Counted from the first letter of the stretch, positions 7,465 to 16,894 are shown. The stretch is 42,185 nt of DNA from CAYXTW01 sp964452645 (GCA_964452645.1 CAYVMO010000029.1:1-42185), one strand, 5' to 3'. Program-made: numbers and translations. Notes: generated by a model not told the origin, from the letters alone.

Positions 7465-9696
7465 ATGAATCAAGAACTGGTCAAACCAAAGGTTAATTTC
7501 GGGACCGCGGCTGTTTTCCTGACGGCAATTTCGACCATTCTGGGCGCGATTATGTTTCTGAGATTCGGTTATGCCGTCGGAAATATCGGATTCTTCGGCA
7601 CTCTCATGATAATTATAATCGGGCATCTGATTACCATCCCGACCGCGATGGCTTTGTCCGAAACTGCTACCAACCAGAAGGTAGAAGGCGGCGGCGAATA
7701 TTTCATCATTTCGCGTTCTTTCGGTTTGAATTCGGGCGCCGCCATAGGATTGGCTTTGTTTTTTTCCCAGGCCATCAGCGTCGCTTTCTACATTATTGCC
7801 TTTGCCCAGGCTTTTGATCCGTTGATTAACTTTCTTCAATCGAATTACAATTTCTTTTTTCTTAGCAAGAGGCTTGTCAGTCTTATTGCCATGGCGTTAT
7901 TGACTATTCTGATGCTTAAGCGGGGGGCTGGCACCGGAATCAAAGCTCTATATGGGGTCGTCAGTCTGCTATTCTTATCGCTTTTGCTTTTCTTCTTCGG
8001 CAAACCTGTTACCGAGATGGAAACGGGGATGGCCGCTTTAAATGCTACGGTGGCGGAGCCCGGCGATTTCTTTCTGGTTTTTGCGATTTGTTTCCCGGCC
8101 TTTACCGGTATGACGGCGGGAGTGGGATTGTCGGGCGATTTGAAAAATCCAAAAAAATCGATCCCGGTCGGAACGCTGTCGGCAACGCTTATAGGCATGA
8201 TAATATATGTTCTGATAGCGTACAAACTGGCCATGTCGGCGCCGCCTCAGGATTTGGCCACAGACCAGCTTATTATGAGTCGAATCGCACTTTGGGGCCC
8301 TATCATTCCGTTAGGGCTGGCGGCCGCAACATTGTCGTCAGCCTTGGGATCGATTATGGTTGCACCCCGAACGCTTCAGGCGCTGGCCGGCGACGGTATA
8401 TTTCCATCGCGAATTATCAATAAGTGGGTATCTCTGGGCAAAGCCAATACCAATGAACCGCTAAACGCTTCCATAGTAACGTGTGCGATTGCTTTTTTCT
8501 TTATCGCCATTGGTGATGTCAATTTTGTCGCCCAGATAATTTCGATGTTTTTTATGGTGACTTACGGCTCCATATGTTTAATATCTTTTCTTGAGCATTT
8601 TGCCGCGGATCCATCTTATCGTCCGGCCTTTAAATCAAAATGGTATCTTTCTTTTATGGGTGCCATGTTGTGTGTCTGGCTGATGTTTAAAATGAATACC
8701 GGATATGCTATATTGGCCATTTTCCTGATGGTTTTCACTTTTATCGGTATAAGTTATTATTTAAAAGACAAGCAGGGAATGACGGCGATTTTCCAGGGCA
8801 CGATATTTCAACTCAGTCGCGGCCTGCAGGTTTTTCTTCAAAAGGCCAAGAAGGAAAATATCGAAGCACACTGGCGTCCTTCTATAGTATGTATTTCAAG
8901 TGAATCGTTTGAACGATTTGCCGCTTATGATTTGCTTAGATGGATATCCTATCGATACGGTTTCGGCACCCATATTCATCTTATCAAGGATTATTTATCG
9001 AAAGATACTCATAAGCGCGCCAGGGAAGATTTGAGCAGACTCATTAAGATTGGTGACATTAGCAAAAGCAATGTATTCGTGGATACACTGGTTTGCCCGT
9101 CAATCACTTCGGCGATTGCGCAAATTATCCAGTTGCCCGGAATTTCAGGCAAGGAAAATAATATGATATTATTTGAATATCCCAAAGATGATCCTGATTC
9201 TTTAAACGATATCGTTGATAATTTCAAGTTGATTTCCGTATCAGATTTTGATTTTTGCGTTCTGGGGACCAGTGATCGCGGCTTCGGTTATAAACGAGAA
9301 ATTCATATCTGGATAACTTCGAAAGATTATGAAAACGCAAACCTGATGATTTTATTAAGCTATATTATCCTGGGTCATCCGGAATGGAAGGATGGTCAAA
9401 TAAAAATCTATGCTTTGTTCCCGGAATCCGAGTTGGATGAACAAAAAGAGCATCTTTTAAATCTCGCCAAAACCGGACGGCTGCCCATTTCGCCGAATAA
9501 TATCATACTGGTAGCACAAAAACCTGAACTTGATACCAAACAGACTATCAATGAATATTCTCCGGATGCAGACCTTACCATTATCGGAGTAAGGGGGGAA
9601 CAGATAAAGGCAATGGGCAATGAGGTATTTTTGGGCTATGACGGAATCAGTAATGTCCTGTTTATTAATTCTACCAGAGAAAAGCAAATCGCGTAA
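7465..9696 (+). CDS. Cation-chloride cotransporter (SLC12)-like permease
   Basis: This 743-residue protein combines an APC-fold transporter of about 12 membrane segments (residues ~15-435) with a soluble C-terminal domain of ~290 residues. The first segment (FLTAISTILGAIMFLRFGYAVGN) strongly resembles the start of Na-K-Cl and K-Cl cotransporters, and EGGGEYFIISRSFG continues that pattern. The C-terminal domain also resembles the cytosolic SLC12 domain that dimerises and regulates the carrier, including the DLTIIGVRG region near the end. Bacterial members are poorly characterised; transport of K+, Na+ and Cl- or of amino acids are all possible. The ATG at 7465 is followed by a short cytoplasmic tail, as expected. 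It appears monocistronic, with no terminator seen downstream. Confidence 0.85.
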   Translation: MNQELVKPKVNFGTAAVFLTAISTILGAIMFLRFGYAVGNIGFFGTLMIIIIGHLITIPTAMALSETATNQKVEGGGEYFIISRSFGLNSGAAIGLALFFSQAISVAFYIIAFAQAFDPLINFLQSNYNFFFLSKRLVSLIAMALLTILMLKRGAGTGIKALYGVVSLLFLSLLLFFFGKPVTEMETGMAALNATVAEPGDFFLVFAICFPAFTGMTAGVGLSGDLKNPKKSIPVGTLSATLIGMIIYVLIAYKLAMSAPPQDLATDQLIMSRIALWGPIIPLGLAAATLSSALGSIMVAPRTLQALAGDGIFPSRIINKWVSLGKANTNEPLNASIVTCAIAFFFIAIGDVNFVAQIISMFFMVTYGSICLISFLEHFAADPSYRPAFKSKWYLSFMGAMLCVWLMFKMNTGYAILAIFLMVFTFIGISYYLKDKQGMTAIFQGTIFQLSRGLQVFLQKAKKENIEAHWRPSIVCISSESFERFAAYDLLRWISYRYGFGTHIHLIKDYLSKDTHKRAREDLSRLIKIGDISKSNVFVDTLVCPSITSAIAQIIQLPGISGKENNMILFEYPKDDPDSLNDIVDNFKLISVSDFDFCVLGTSDRGFGYKREIHIWITSKDYENANLMILLSYIILGHPEWKDGQIKIYALFPESELDEQKEHLLNLAKTGRLPISPNNIILVAQKPELDTKQTINEYSPDADLTIIGVRGEQIKAMGNEVFLGYDGISNVLFINSTREKQIA

Positions 9697-10129
9697 ATAA
9701 CGTAACCACCCGGCCATTCTGCGGTTTCTTCCCATCACAAGTCGACAGAAATAATGTTTCAAAGATAAGAGCCTGACAATCCGCCCGTTGGGTGCGGTAC
9801 AAAACCATAAATTACACAAAATCGGCACCACATCAATGCAAATTCCGACCTGTGGCCCTTAAGTAGAAACATGAAAAAGGGTTTAAAATGAATTCCTATA
9901 TCCTGCAAAATCACCACCAAATTACTATCGAAAATTGCGCCCAAAGCCATAAAAACGGCTCTTGCCAGCACTCCAATTTTGCGCTATCACCTTCCTACTC
10001 AACCGTTTACCTCATTTTAGATCGGAAAGAAGCAAAAAAAAGATGTTAAAATATGCGAAACGAACCCAATTCATTGGACTATTATACCACACATCAAGTT
10101 ACACGGAAAAACGGAGAATATTTACAAAA
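9697..10129. other. Intergenic region without a recognised gene
   Basis: The stretch lies downstream of both the plus-strand transporter and the minus-strand RRM unit. Open frames on both strands lack ribosome-binding sites and family motifs. A third, degenerate relative of the dispersed repeat (CCATTCTGCGG, near 9713) may be present. Nothing else is supportable. Confidence 0.55.
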
Positions 10130-10157
10130 AAAGAGACCGGGAAATTCCGGTCTCTTT
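10124..10157 (-). terminator. Strong intrinsic terminator of the RRM gene
   Basis: AAAGAGACCGG (10130-10140) and CCGGTCTCTTT (10147-10157) form a perfect 11-bp stem with a 6-base loop. Read on the minus strand the stem runs into a T-rich tract (10124-10132), the hallmark of a rho-independent terminator. It lies about 55 bases past the stop of the RRM gene. Confidence 0.9.
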
Positions 10158-10211
10158 CGTTAACCTAAGATAATTTCGGTTATCGCAACGATGAAAAATA
10201 TCGTCCGCCGA

Positions 10212-10523
10212 TTACCATCTCCGGCCACGACCGCCGCCGCCGCCGCCGCGACCACCGCCGCGACCGCCGCCGCCCCGGTCGTTTCGAGGACGGGCTTCGT
10301 TGACATTCAACGCCCGTTCGTTCAGCTCCGTGCCGTTCAAACCGTTGATTGCCGCCGTAGCCGCGTCGTCATCGGACATCTCTACAAAAGCAAATCCTCT
10401 GGATCTCCCGGTATCTCTGTCCTTGATAATGTTTACGTTCGAAACCTCTCCGAATTCTTCGAAGGCGTTACGTAATTGATCTTCTGTCGTTTCAAACGAC
10501 AGGTTGCCGATGTAGATGTTCAT
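10212..10523 (-). CDS. RRM-type RNA-binding protein with Gly-Arg-rich tail
   Basis: A 103-residue protein with one RNA-recognition motif. RNP2 is IYIGNL (residues 3-8) and RNP1 is RGFAFVEM (42-49), with the aromatic residues that stack on RNA bases. From about residue 80 the tail is almost wholly Gly and Arg and ends GRGRRW, like cyanobacterial Rbp proteins and eukaryotic glycine-rich RNA-binding proteins. Bacterial members are often cold-induced and bind mRNA; that role here is inference. The ATG at 10523 is preceded by AGGGAG (10530-10535). The gene is a self-contained unit with a consensus promoter, a ~175-base leader and a strong terminator, suggesting high and perhaps post-transcriptionally controlled expression. 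Confidence 0.93.
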   Translation of the reverse strand: MNIYIGNLSFETTEDQLRNAFEEFGEVSNVNIIKDRDTGRSRGFAFVEMSDDDAATAAINGLNGTELNERALNVNEARPRNDRGGGGRGGGRGGGGGGRGRRW

Positions 10524-10698
10524 TCTACACTCCCTAAATGTTTATCCCCGCCTGAAAGTCCATCCTTGCCGGATGCATTCAATGAGATAAACCGTTCTTT
10601 GCGCACCATTGCGCGTCGGTCCTCAGATTCAGCTTTTTTAAAGATTGTATTTAAAGAACAAAACCTCAATAAAAGTGACAACTGAAACCATATCTAAC
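10524..10698 (-). promoter_or_regulatory. Long 5' leader of the RRM gene
   Basis: About 175 bases separate the predicted transcription start from the ATG. On the plus strand CATCC/GGATG (near 10561-10575) and GCGC/GCGC (near 10600-10614) form small stems. Long structured leaders are typical of cold-shock mRNAs, so temperature-dependent folding is a reasonable but unproven idea. Confidence 0.4.
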
Positions 10699-10704
10699 TA
10701 TATA

Positions 10705-10733
10705 ATTATATCGGTATTTTATGATATTGTCAA
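10705..10733 (-). promoter_or_regulatory. Perfect-consensus sigma-70 promoter of the RRM gene
   Basis: On the minus strand TTGACA (10728-10733), a spacer of exactly 17 bases, and TATAAT (10705-10710) match the housekeeping consensus at all 12 positions. No other promoter in the window matches as well. Confidence 0.85.
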
Positions 10734-10840
10734 TAGATATTTTTAATAAATCGGCATAAACCGAATTTCTACTCTTTTTTATTTTCCGAGTATGGCATAT
10801 TTCCGTAATTCAATGGCGCGTAGCGAAATAAGAGGCTTAT

Positions 10841-11476
10841 TTATTTTTTTGCCGCCCTCGATTTCAATAATTTCAGTTTAAATCGGGAGTCAAAGCTTCG
10901 TCCTTTCGAACATATTCCGCACGAGGCCATTCGTAAGCGTTTACGCCGTGCGTATTCGGTGCCGCAGGTCGGGCAATAGTACAGATATTTATAATTTCCC
11001 CTGAGTTTCGGATGAGACCGGGCTTTCAAAGATGCCCCCATTTTACTCGCCAGTTGTCTGAATTTCGTATCATGATCGAGATAGATAATATGTATCATCT
11101 CGTGTTTCAGCGTATCCTCGATTTCCTCGGGAAAAATCTCATGATATTTTTTTCCGATTCGAATTTCATTTTTTGCCGGCGAGAAGGACCCGGCGATAAG
11201 CATCCGATTTGAGTATAGTATTCTTGCCTGTGGAAGTCGCCCGCCGAAATATTCATCATTTATTCTATCGTACATTTGATAAAGGTCGAATAATGTCGGC
11301 AGCGATTTATTCGATTGATTCATTGCCTGATTATCGATACTAATTTTATCCGGTATTATCGATGGCGCCATAACCGATCTGAATAAATCATAATGGGCTT
11401 CGGCCAATGCTCGCGCGCTTTTCTTTGACATTTTTATTTTCATTCTCAGCCGTATCCTGCCGGGCTTTTGTTTCAT
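10841..11476 (-). CDS. SprT-like zinc metallopeptidase-family protein
   Basis: A 211-residue SprT/Spartan-type protein. HEMIH (His125, Glu126, His129) is the metal-binding helix, with His135 in the following DHD as a possible third ligand. The family hallmark FGGRLP occurs upstream (residues 77-82). A zinc ribbon closes the protein: CPTC at 168-171 and CGIC at 186-189, then a basic tail. Eukaryotic Spartan cleaves DNA-protein crosslinks; bacterial SprT is little studied, so a DNA-repair role is inference. The N-terminus is very basic, and Met12 or Met16 are possible alternative starts. It is followed directly by the RRM unit on the same strand but has its own gap of more than 100 bases. Confidence 0.88.
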   Translation of the reverse strand: MKQKPGRIRLRMKIKMSKKSARALAEAHYDLFRSVMAPSIIPDKISIDNQAMNQSNKSLPTLFDLYQMYDRINDEYFGGRLPQARILYSNRMLIAGSFSPAKNEIRIGKKYHEIFPEEIEDTLKHEMIHIIYLDHDTKFRQLASKMGASLKARSHPKLRGNYKYLYYCPTCGTEYARRKRLRMASCGICSKGRSFDSRFKLKLLKSRAAKK

Positions 11477-11719
11477 GGGCGTTAATTTATCGGTTTTAAA
11501 AATCTATTTCCAGTAGAAAATTCCATGATGACTTTTCAAATATAAAATAAAATAATTTAAAATTGTGGCCAAAGGCTCTATTTTTGGGCATAGAAATGGA
11601 ATTTTTTTATGGACTAAAATTAAATATTTATTATATTTATTACGTTATGCACGATTTGTAAATAATTTCTTAATTACCAACATCAGTCGGGTGACGGATG
11701 TTTTCAAAAACGGCATCTG

Positions 11720-11740
11720 CCTCGACGCTTGAGGAAAGGG
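11720..11740 (+). promoter_or_regulatory. Small hairpin overlapping the ribosome-binding site of the C25 peptidase gene
   Basis: CCTC (11720-11723) pairs with GAGG (11731-11734) across a 7-base loop. The downstream AAGGG remains free 7 bases before the ATG at 11748, so initiation would be only partly masked. It could tune translation, but the short stem may also be chance. Confidence 0.3.
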
Positions 11741-11747
11741 ACTGGCC

Positions 11748-14700
11748 ATGCCGCACAAGTTAACGTCCGGAAGAAGAAATTACCGTTATATACTATCTTA
11801 TGCGATAGTATTGATCTGCCTATTATCGGTTGGACCACCGGTTCTGGCCGAACAGGTGACAATGGAGTATTTCTTCGACTTTCCCGAAGTTAATTCCATT
11901 AATATTGCCGGGCAGGTTTATGATCAGGTTGTCATGAAAGATGCCCCTAATTCTGCCAATGCGGGCCAGCCGGCGTTGCCGGCCAGAGGAGCCCGGATAC
12001 TCCTTCCGTTCGGAACGGATGTGTCGAGTATCGAAGTAATTCCGGATGAAAAAATCCTCGTGGGAAGCGGGTATTATATCGAACCGGCCAGCAAGCCGAT
12101 ACCTCTGTCGAAAATGGATTTTCAGGGCGAGCCGCCGGTTCCTGATCCGATTATATATAATTCGGATAAACCATATCCGGCAGTACAATTCGAAAAAATC
12201 GGCGTCCAGGCTTTTCGCGGATATCGGATTCTGGTTTTAAGGCTTCAGCCGGTCCAATATATTCCGACTTCCGGGGAGCTATTTTATTATCCTCGGCTGA
12301 CTGTGGTCGTGAACACCGTTGAATCCGATCGCGAGCAAAGCATGTTGCGCGGTTTGTATGTAGATGACGCGGAAATCCGGACGCGAGTCGATAATCCGGA
12401 TATGGCCGGTGGCTATGCGGCCGGTCCGGTTCGGGGTGGCCGCGCATATGATCTTTTGATAATCACGACCACATCATTAGCCGCTTCTTTTCAACCATTA
12501 AAAGATTATCATGATACGACCGGGATGCCGGCCGAAATCCACACAACGAGTGAGATCGGCAGTAGTTCGCCGGATGCCGTGCGCGATTATATACGGGAGC
12601 GTTATCTCAATGATGGTATTCAGTATGTCATTATCGGCGCCGATGATGATATAATTCCCGCTAAGGATTTATATGTTAAAAGTGATCCGTCTGGATCCGA
12701 AATCGAATATAATATGCCGGGCGATATCTACTTCGGTTGCCTTGACGGTACCTATAATTATGATGGTGACTCCTATTGGGGGGAACCGACAGATGGTGAT
12801 GGCGGCGGTGATGTCGATCTCGTGGCCGAAGTCTATATAGGTCGCGCTTCCGTCGGCAATACGACCGAGGCGGGTCGTTTTGTCGATAAGACGCTATGGT
12901 ACTTGACCCATCAGCATACCCAACCGGAAAATGTCTTATTGGTCGGTGAATATCTTGGTTTCGGTGGCGTCGCTGATTATGCGAATGCTTACCTGGATGA
13001 ATTGATCGACGGTTCCAGTGAGCACGGATATACTACCGTTGGTATTCCATCCGATCAATATGCAATTGACAGCCTTTACGAGCATACCTATACCTGGTCG
13101 CAATCGGATCTGAATAATCGTATCAATAACGGCCTGCATATCTTGAATCATCTTGGTCATGGAAGCGAAGATTACGCCATGAAACTTTATAGCTCCGACG
13201 TGATGTCCGACTTAGACAATACCGATCTTTGTCTGGTTTACTCGCAAACCTGTCTGGCCGGACACTTTGATGGTCTTGATTGCTGGGCCGAGTACATGAA
13301 CATCAAAACCGATTATGGTGCCTTCGCGGTTATTATGAATGCCCGTTACGGCTGGGGCGAATTCCAAAGCACCGATGGCCCCTCGGAACGCTTTAACCGT
13401 GAATTCTGGGATGCCGTTTATAGTACATCGGAAGGCAAACCGGAATTGGGACGCGCCAATCAGGATTCGAAAGAAGATAATCTTTATCGCATAAATGAAG
13501 ACTGTATGCGCTGGTGCTATTATGAGATAACTTTATTCGGCGATCCGACGGTATCGATAATGGGCATTACCGGATTAAAATTCACCTATCCTAATGGTGT
13601 CCCGGAAATGCTTCTGCCGGGCGAGGCGGCCACATTTGATGTTGTTGTCACCGGCTCCGGCGATGGTGTCCCGGTTCCCGGGACAGGACAGGTTCATTAT
13701 AAAGTCAATGGCGGGTCGGTCGTGACAGAATGGATGACCGAACTTTCGCCTAATCATTATGAAGCCACGGTGCCGGGTGTTCTCTGCGATGATATCCTGG
13801 AATTTTATGTTTCTGCCGAAGAAGAGGTCAATGGTCGGATTTATAATCCGAATCCGAATTCGCCCTTCCGACCGTTAATCGCGACCGGCATCGATACTGT
13901 TTTTGCGGACGATTTCGAGGCCGATAGCGGCTGGACTGTTTCGGGAGGTTTATGGGCGCGCGGGACGCCGACAGGCGGCGGCGGGCAGTATGGTGATCCG
14001 GATCCAAGCAGTGCGCATTCCGGTATGAATGTCTTCGGATATAACCTGAATGGAGATTATGAAAATAATATGCCGGAAAGACACCTGACCAGCCCCGCGA
14101 TAGACTGTTCGGAGATATCCGGCACAACTCTGAAATTCTGGCGCTGGCTGGGTGTCGAGCAATCGGCTTACGATCATGCCTATGTCCGCATCAGTACCAA
14201 CGGAACGACCTGGACGACAATTTGGGAAAATTCAGGAACTCTTTCGGACGGTGCCTGGAATGAAATAGAATACGATATTTCGGATATTGCCGACGGTCAG
14301 CCGACCGTGTATATCCGATTCACGATGGGTTCATCTGACATATCCTGGCAATACTGCGGGTGGAATATTGATGATCTCGAAATTATCGGTTATGTGTGCG
14401 GCACCAACGCGCCTATAATCAGCACGACGTCGATTCCGGACTGGACGGTTAACCGGCCGTACTCGTTTAAGATGGAAGCTGTCGGCGGCATGGGCACGAT
14501 TGTCTGGTCGGATGAGTATAATGAGCTTTCCGGTACCGGGCTGAGTTTATCATCGACCGGTTTTCTTGAAGGGACCCCCACTTCCGCCCGAGCGATTTCA
14601 TTTACGGCCATGGTTATTGATGATTCCCTGCAGACTGACGAGGCGCCGTTCAGCTTTACTATCAATCCCTCGATGACGGTTACAACCGCAACCCTTCCTG

Positions 14701-16700
14701 ACTGGACTGAGGATATCGCTTATTCGCAGCAATTAACGGTTAGCGGAGGAACCGGAACGAAAGTATGGAGCGATAAAAATTCCGAGTTATCCGGTACAGG
14801 TTTGACGCTATTGTCAAGCGGTGTGGTGACAGGAACACCACCAGTTGCGGAATTAATCAGTTTCACCGCTCAGGTTACCGATATCACGGGGGATGTGGCC
14901 GAAAAGCAACTGGGATTTACGGTAAATCCGGCGATAGCCATCACGACTGAATCGGTTCCGGACGGAACCGTGGATGCTCCTTATTCACAGCAACTGGAGG
15001 CAACCGGTGGAACCGGAGCGTCAACATGGGCCGACAAAAATGGTGATCTTGAAGGAACCGGTTTGACACTTTCATCGGGTGGCCTTCTTTCGGGAGCGCC
15101 CAATGCGGCAGGGGAAATCTCTTTTACGGCGAAGGTGACCGATGGCGTCGGTTCCGTCGATGAAAAGCTATTCACGTTGACAATTTATCTCCGACTCGAA
15201 ATTATAACGGCCGATGTTCCCGATTGGACAGTTGAAAATGATTATTCCTTCCAACTTGAAGCCGTCGGCGGTGTCGGGGAAGTCGTCTGGTCGGATAAGA
15301 ATAATGACCTTGACGGAAGCGGTCTGACATTGTCGTCATCAGGTCTATTATCAGGAGCCCCGATAACGACCGCGGAATATACATTTATTGCTTTGGTTAC
15401 CGATGATTCCAAACAAACCGATGAACAGCAATTTACTCTGACGATTAATCCGCATATTGAAATCACAACCGAGTCGGTTCCGGATTGGACGATAAACCAT
15501 CCTTATTCTTATCAGATAGTTTCGACCGGCGGTACCGGCAACGTTACTTGGGCAGATAAAAACAGCGACTTGTCCGGCAAAGGTCTGACCCTGTCGTCGC
15601 AAGGTCTGCTTTCCGGAACTCCGACTTTTATGGGTCAGGTGACATTTACCGCTGCAGCCGGCGATCAGGGGGGAGATGCGGTTGAAAAGGTCTTCAGCTT
15701 TACGATAAACCAGGCCATTTTGATTTCTACCATCTCGCTTCCCGAAATCACCTGTGGTGTCGCCTATTCCTATCAAACCGAGGCTTCCGGCGGAACCGGG
15801 GCCCTGACCTGGACTGATAAGAACGGTGTACTTCAGGGTACCGGCTTGACACTTTCCGAGACCGGACTCATCTCGGGAACTCCAATCGGAGCGGCCACCT
15901 TGAATTTGGCCATGCTGGTTACCGATGCAGTCGGAGCGACACGTCAAAAAACGTTACCGTTAAAAATTAATCCTCTGCTTGTCATCACCACCGATGATTT
16001 ACCCGACTGGACGGCTGGTCAGACATATGAACATCTGCTTGAGGCTTTGGGCGGAACCGGTGATCGAACCTGGGTCGATATGAATAACGACCTCGACGGC
16101 AGCGGTTTGACGCTCGGCGCGGATGGTATGGTCTTCGGGACACCGACCGGGGCGTCGTCGCTTAGCTTTACCGCGCAGGTGACCGACCAATGCGGAGCTG
16201 AACAACAACATTTGTTTGAATTCGATATTAATCCGGCAGTTGCAATTACGACGACCGAGGTTCCCGATGCTGAGGAGGATGAAGCTTATTCGTATCAGCT
16301 TGAAGTAACCGGCGGAACCGGCGATTTAGTCTGGAGCGATATGAATGGCGATTTGAACGGAACCGCGTTTACCCTGTCCGAAAGCGGCCTGCTCAGTAGT
16401 TCGGCGGCGGTCGGGACGATAAGCTTCACAGCCGAAGTGATTGATATTACCGGAAGCAGCGATTCCAGATTGTTTAATCTTGAATCGATACCTGAGTTTC
16501 TCTGCGGTGATATAAATGCCGATGGTGAGATCAATATTTTCGATGTTACATCGTTAATCGGATATTTGTATCTTGGAGGCGCGGCGCCGGATCCATTGGA
16601 ATCAGCCGATGTCAATAATGATGGAGAAATTAATATTTTCGATGTCACGCATTTAATTGGCTATCTGTATTTGGATGGGCCGGTGCCGGAATGTCCATAG
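11748..16700 (+). CDS. Secreted gingipain-type (C25) cysteine peptidase with eight Ig-like repeats and dockerin-like tail
   Basis: A 1650-residue exported protein. A signal peptide occupies ~1-34, with cleavage likely after VLA. A C25-type propeptide (to ~225) follows, then the caspase-like catalytic domain (~230-610) with His471 in NHLGHGS and Cys502 in YSQTCLAG as the catalytic dyad. Next come an Ig-like domain, a MAM/lectin-like beta-sandwich (~718-885) and eight He_PIG-like repeats of ~86 residues (890-1580). The end has two calcium-loop repeats (D-x-N-x-D-G at 1588 and 1621) bracketed by Cys1586 and Cys1649. The enzyme probably degrades external protein, and the repeats project or anchor it. 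The tail resembles dockerin, but no cohesin is present nearby. Strong GAGGAAAGGG precedes the ATG, and an intrinsic terminator follows. It is transcribed alone. Confidence 0.93.
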   Translation: MPHKLTSGRRNYRYILSYAIVLICLLSVGPPVLAEQVTMEYFFDFPEVNSINIAGQVYDQVVMKDAPNSANAGQPALPARGARILLPFGTDVSSIEVIPDEKILVGSGYYIEPASKPIPLSKMDFQGEPPVPDPIIYNSDKPYPAVQFEKIGVQAFRGYRILVLRLQPVQYIPTSGELFYYPRLTVVVNTVESDREQSMLRGLYVDDAEIRTRVDNPDMAGGYAAGPVRGGRAYDLLIITTTSLAASFQPLKDYHDTTGMPAEIHTTSEIGSSSPDAVRDYIRERYLNDGIQYVIIGADDDIIPAKDLYVKSDPSGSEIEYNMPGDIYFGCLDGTYNYDGDSYWGEPTDGDGGGDVDLVAEVYIGRASVGNTTEAGRFVDKTLWYLTHQHTQPENVLLVGEYLGFGGVADYANAYLDELIDGSSEHGYTTVGIPSDQYAIDSLYEHTYTWSQSDLNNRINNGLHILNHLGHGSEDYAMKLYSSDVMSDLDNTDLCLVYSQTCLAGHFDGLDCWAEYMNIKTDYGAFAVIMNARYGWGEFQSTDGPSERFNREFWDAVYSTSEGKPELGRANQDSKEDNLYRINEDCMRWCYYEITLFGDPTVSIMGITGLKFTYPNGVPEMLLPGEAATFDVVVTGSGDGVPVPGTGQVHYKVNGGSVVTEWMTELSPNHYEATVPGVLCDDILEFYVSAEEEVNGRIYNPNPNSPFRPLIATGIDTVFADDFEADSGWTVSGGLWARGTPTGGGGQYGDPDPSSAHSGMNVFGYNLNGDYENNMPERHLTSPAIDCSEISGTTLKFWRWLGVEQSAYDHAYVRISTNGTTWTTIWENSGTLSDGAWNEIEYDISDIADGQPTVYIRFTMGSSDISWQYCGWNIDDLEIIGYVCGTNAPIISTTSIPDWTVNRPYSFKMEAVGGMGTIVWSDEYNELSGTGLSLSSTGFLEGTPTSARAISFTAMVIDDSLQTDEAPFSFTINPSMTVTTATLPDWTEDIAYSQQLTVSGGTGTKVWSDKNSELSGTGLTLLSSGVVTGTPPVAELISFTAQVTDITGDVAEKQLGFTVNPAIAITTESVPDGTVDAPYSQQLEATGGTGASTWADKNGDLEGTGLTLSSGGLLSGAPNAAGEISFTAKVTDGVGSVDEKLFTLTIYLRLEIITADVPDWTVENDYSFQLEAVGGVGEVVWSDKNNDLDGSGLTLSSSGLLSGAPITTAEYTFIALVTDDSKQTDEQQFTLTINPHIEITTESVPDWTINHPYSYQIVSTGGTGNVTWADKNSDLSGKGLTLSSQGLLSGTPTFMGQVTFTAAAGDQGGDAVEKVFSFTINQAILISTISLPEITCGVAYSYQTEASGGTGALTWTDKNGVLQGTGLTLSETGLISGTPIGAATLNLAMLVTDAVGATRQKTLPLKINPLLVITTDDLPDWTAGQTYEHLLEALGGTGDRTWVDMNNDLDGSGLTLGADGMVFGTPTGASSLSFTAQVTDQCGAEQQHLFEFDINPAVAITTTEVPDAEEDEAYSYQLEVTGGTGDLVWSDMNGDLNGTAFTLSESGLLSSSAAVGTISFTAEVIDITGSSDSRLFNLESIPEFLCGDINADGEINIFDVTSLIGYLYLGGAAPDPLESADVNNDGEINIFDVTHLIGYLYLDGPVPECP
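14415..16487 (+). repeat. Eight tandem ~260-bp coding repeats (He_PIG-like domains)
   Basis: Each unit opens with I-T-T-x-x-(L/V/I)-P-D, continues Y-S-x-Q-L-x-x-x-G-G-T-G, then W-x-D-x-N, G-x-G-L-T-L, G-L-L-S-G-x-P and ends at an F-T-I-N-P-like strand. All eight are in frame and diverged at the DNA level, so they are old duplications rather than recent slippage. Unit 6 (ITCGVAY) has lost the W after PD and unit 8 lacks the terminal GTP. Confidence 0.85.
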
Positions 16701-16721
16701 AATGCCAATAGCCTAAAAACT

Positions 16722-16754
16722 GAGGGACGGTGATATGCCGTCCCTTTATTTTTT
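16722..16754 (+). terminator. Intrinsic terminator of the C25 peptidase gene
   Basis: GGGACGG (16724-16730) and CCGTCCC (16738-16744) form a 7-bp G+C-rich stem with a 7-base loop, followed directly by TTTATTTTTT. It lies 24 bases after the stop codon. Confidence 0.93.
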
Positions 16755-16834
16755 GTTGACAATTCCGAGATATGATATAAATTGCTGATATGAGTTGACT
16801 GATAACCTGCTATTCCGGAAAGGAGACGTAATTT

Positions 16835-16894
16835 ATGACCGCCCGAAAGAAAAAAGTTGATTTAATATTACGCTCCGTCCGGGATGTCCGCTAG
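16835..16894 (+). CDS. Putative 19-residue leader peptide 1
   Basis: An ATG preceded at good spacing by AAAGGAGA (16819-16826) opens a frame reading MTARKKKVDLILRSVRDVR, strongly basic. It resembles nothing I know. The ribosome-binding site is among the best in the window, which makes translation credible. A TTGACA at 16756-16761 lies upstream but lacks a well-spaced -10. It may be a leader peptide for rsgA or a small protein in its own right. Confidence 0.35.
   Translation: MTARKKKVDLILRSVRDVR

Noticed and set aside
9962..10168. 68-codon plus-strand frame containing KYAKRTQF
   Set aside because: It has no ribosome-binding site and runs through the RRM terminator. The peptide core reminded me of repeat-derived hypothetical proteins, but I cannot support that here.
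11477..11747. Cyclic-di-GMP or other riboswitch before the C25 peptidase gene
   Set aside because: I could not find the conserved GEMM core or any other riboswitch signature. Only a small hairpin near the ribosome-binding site is visible.
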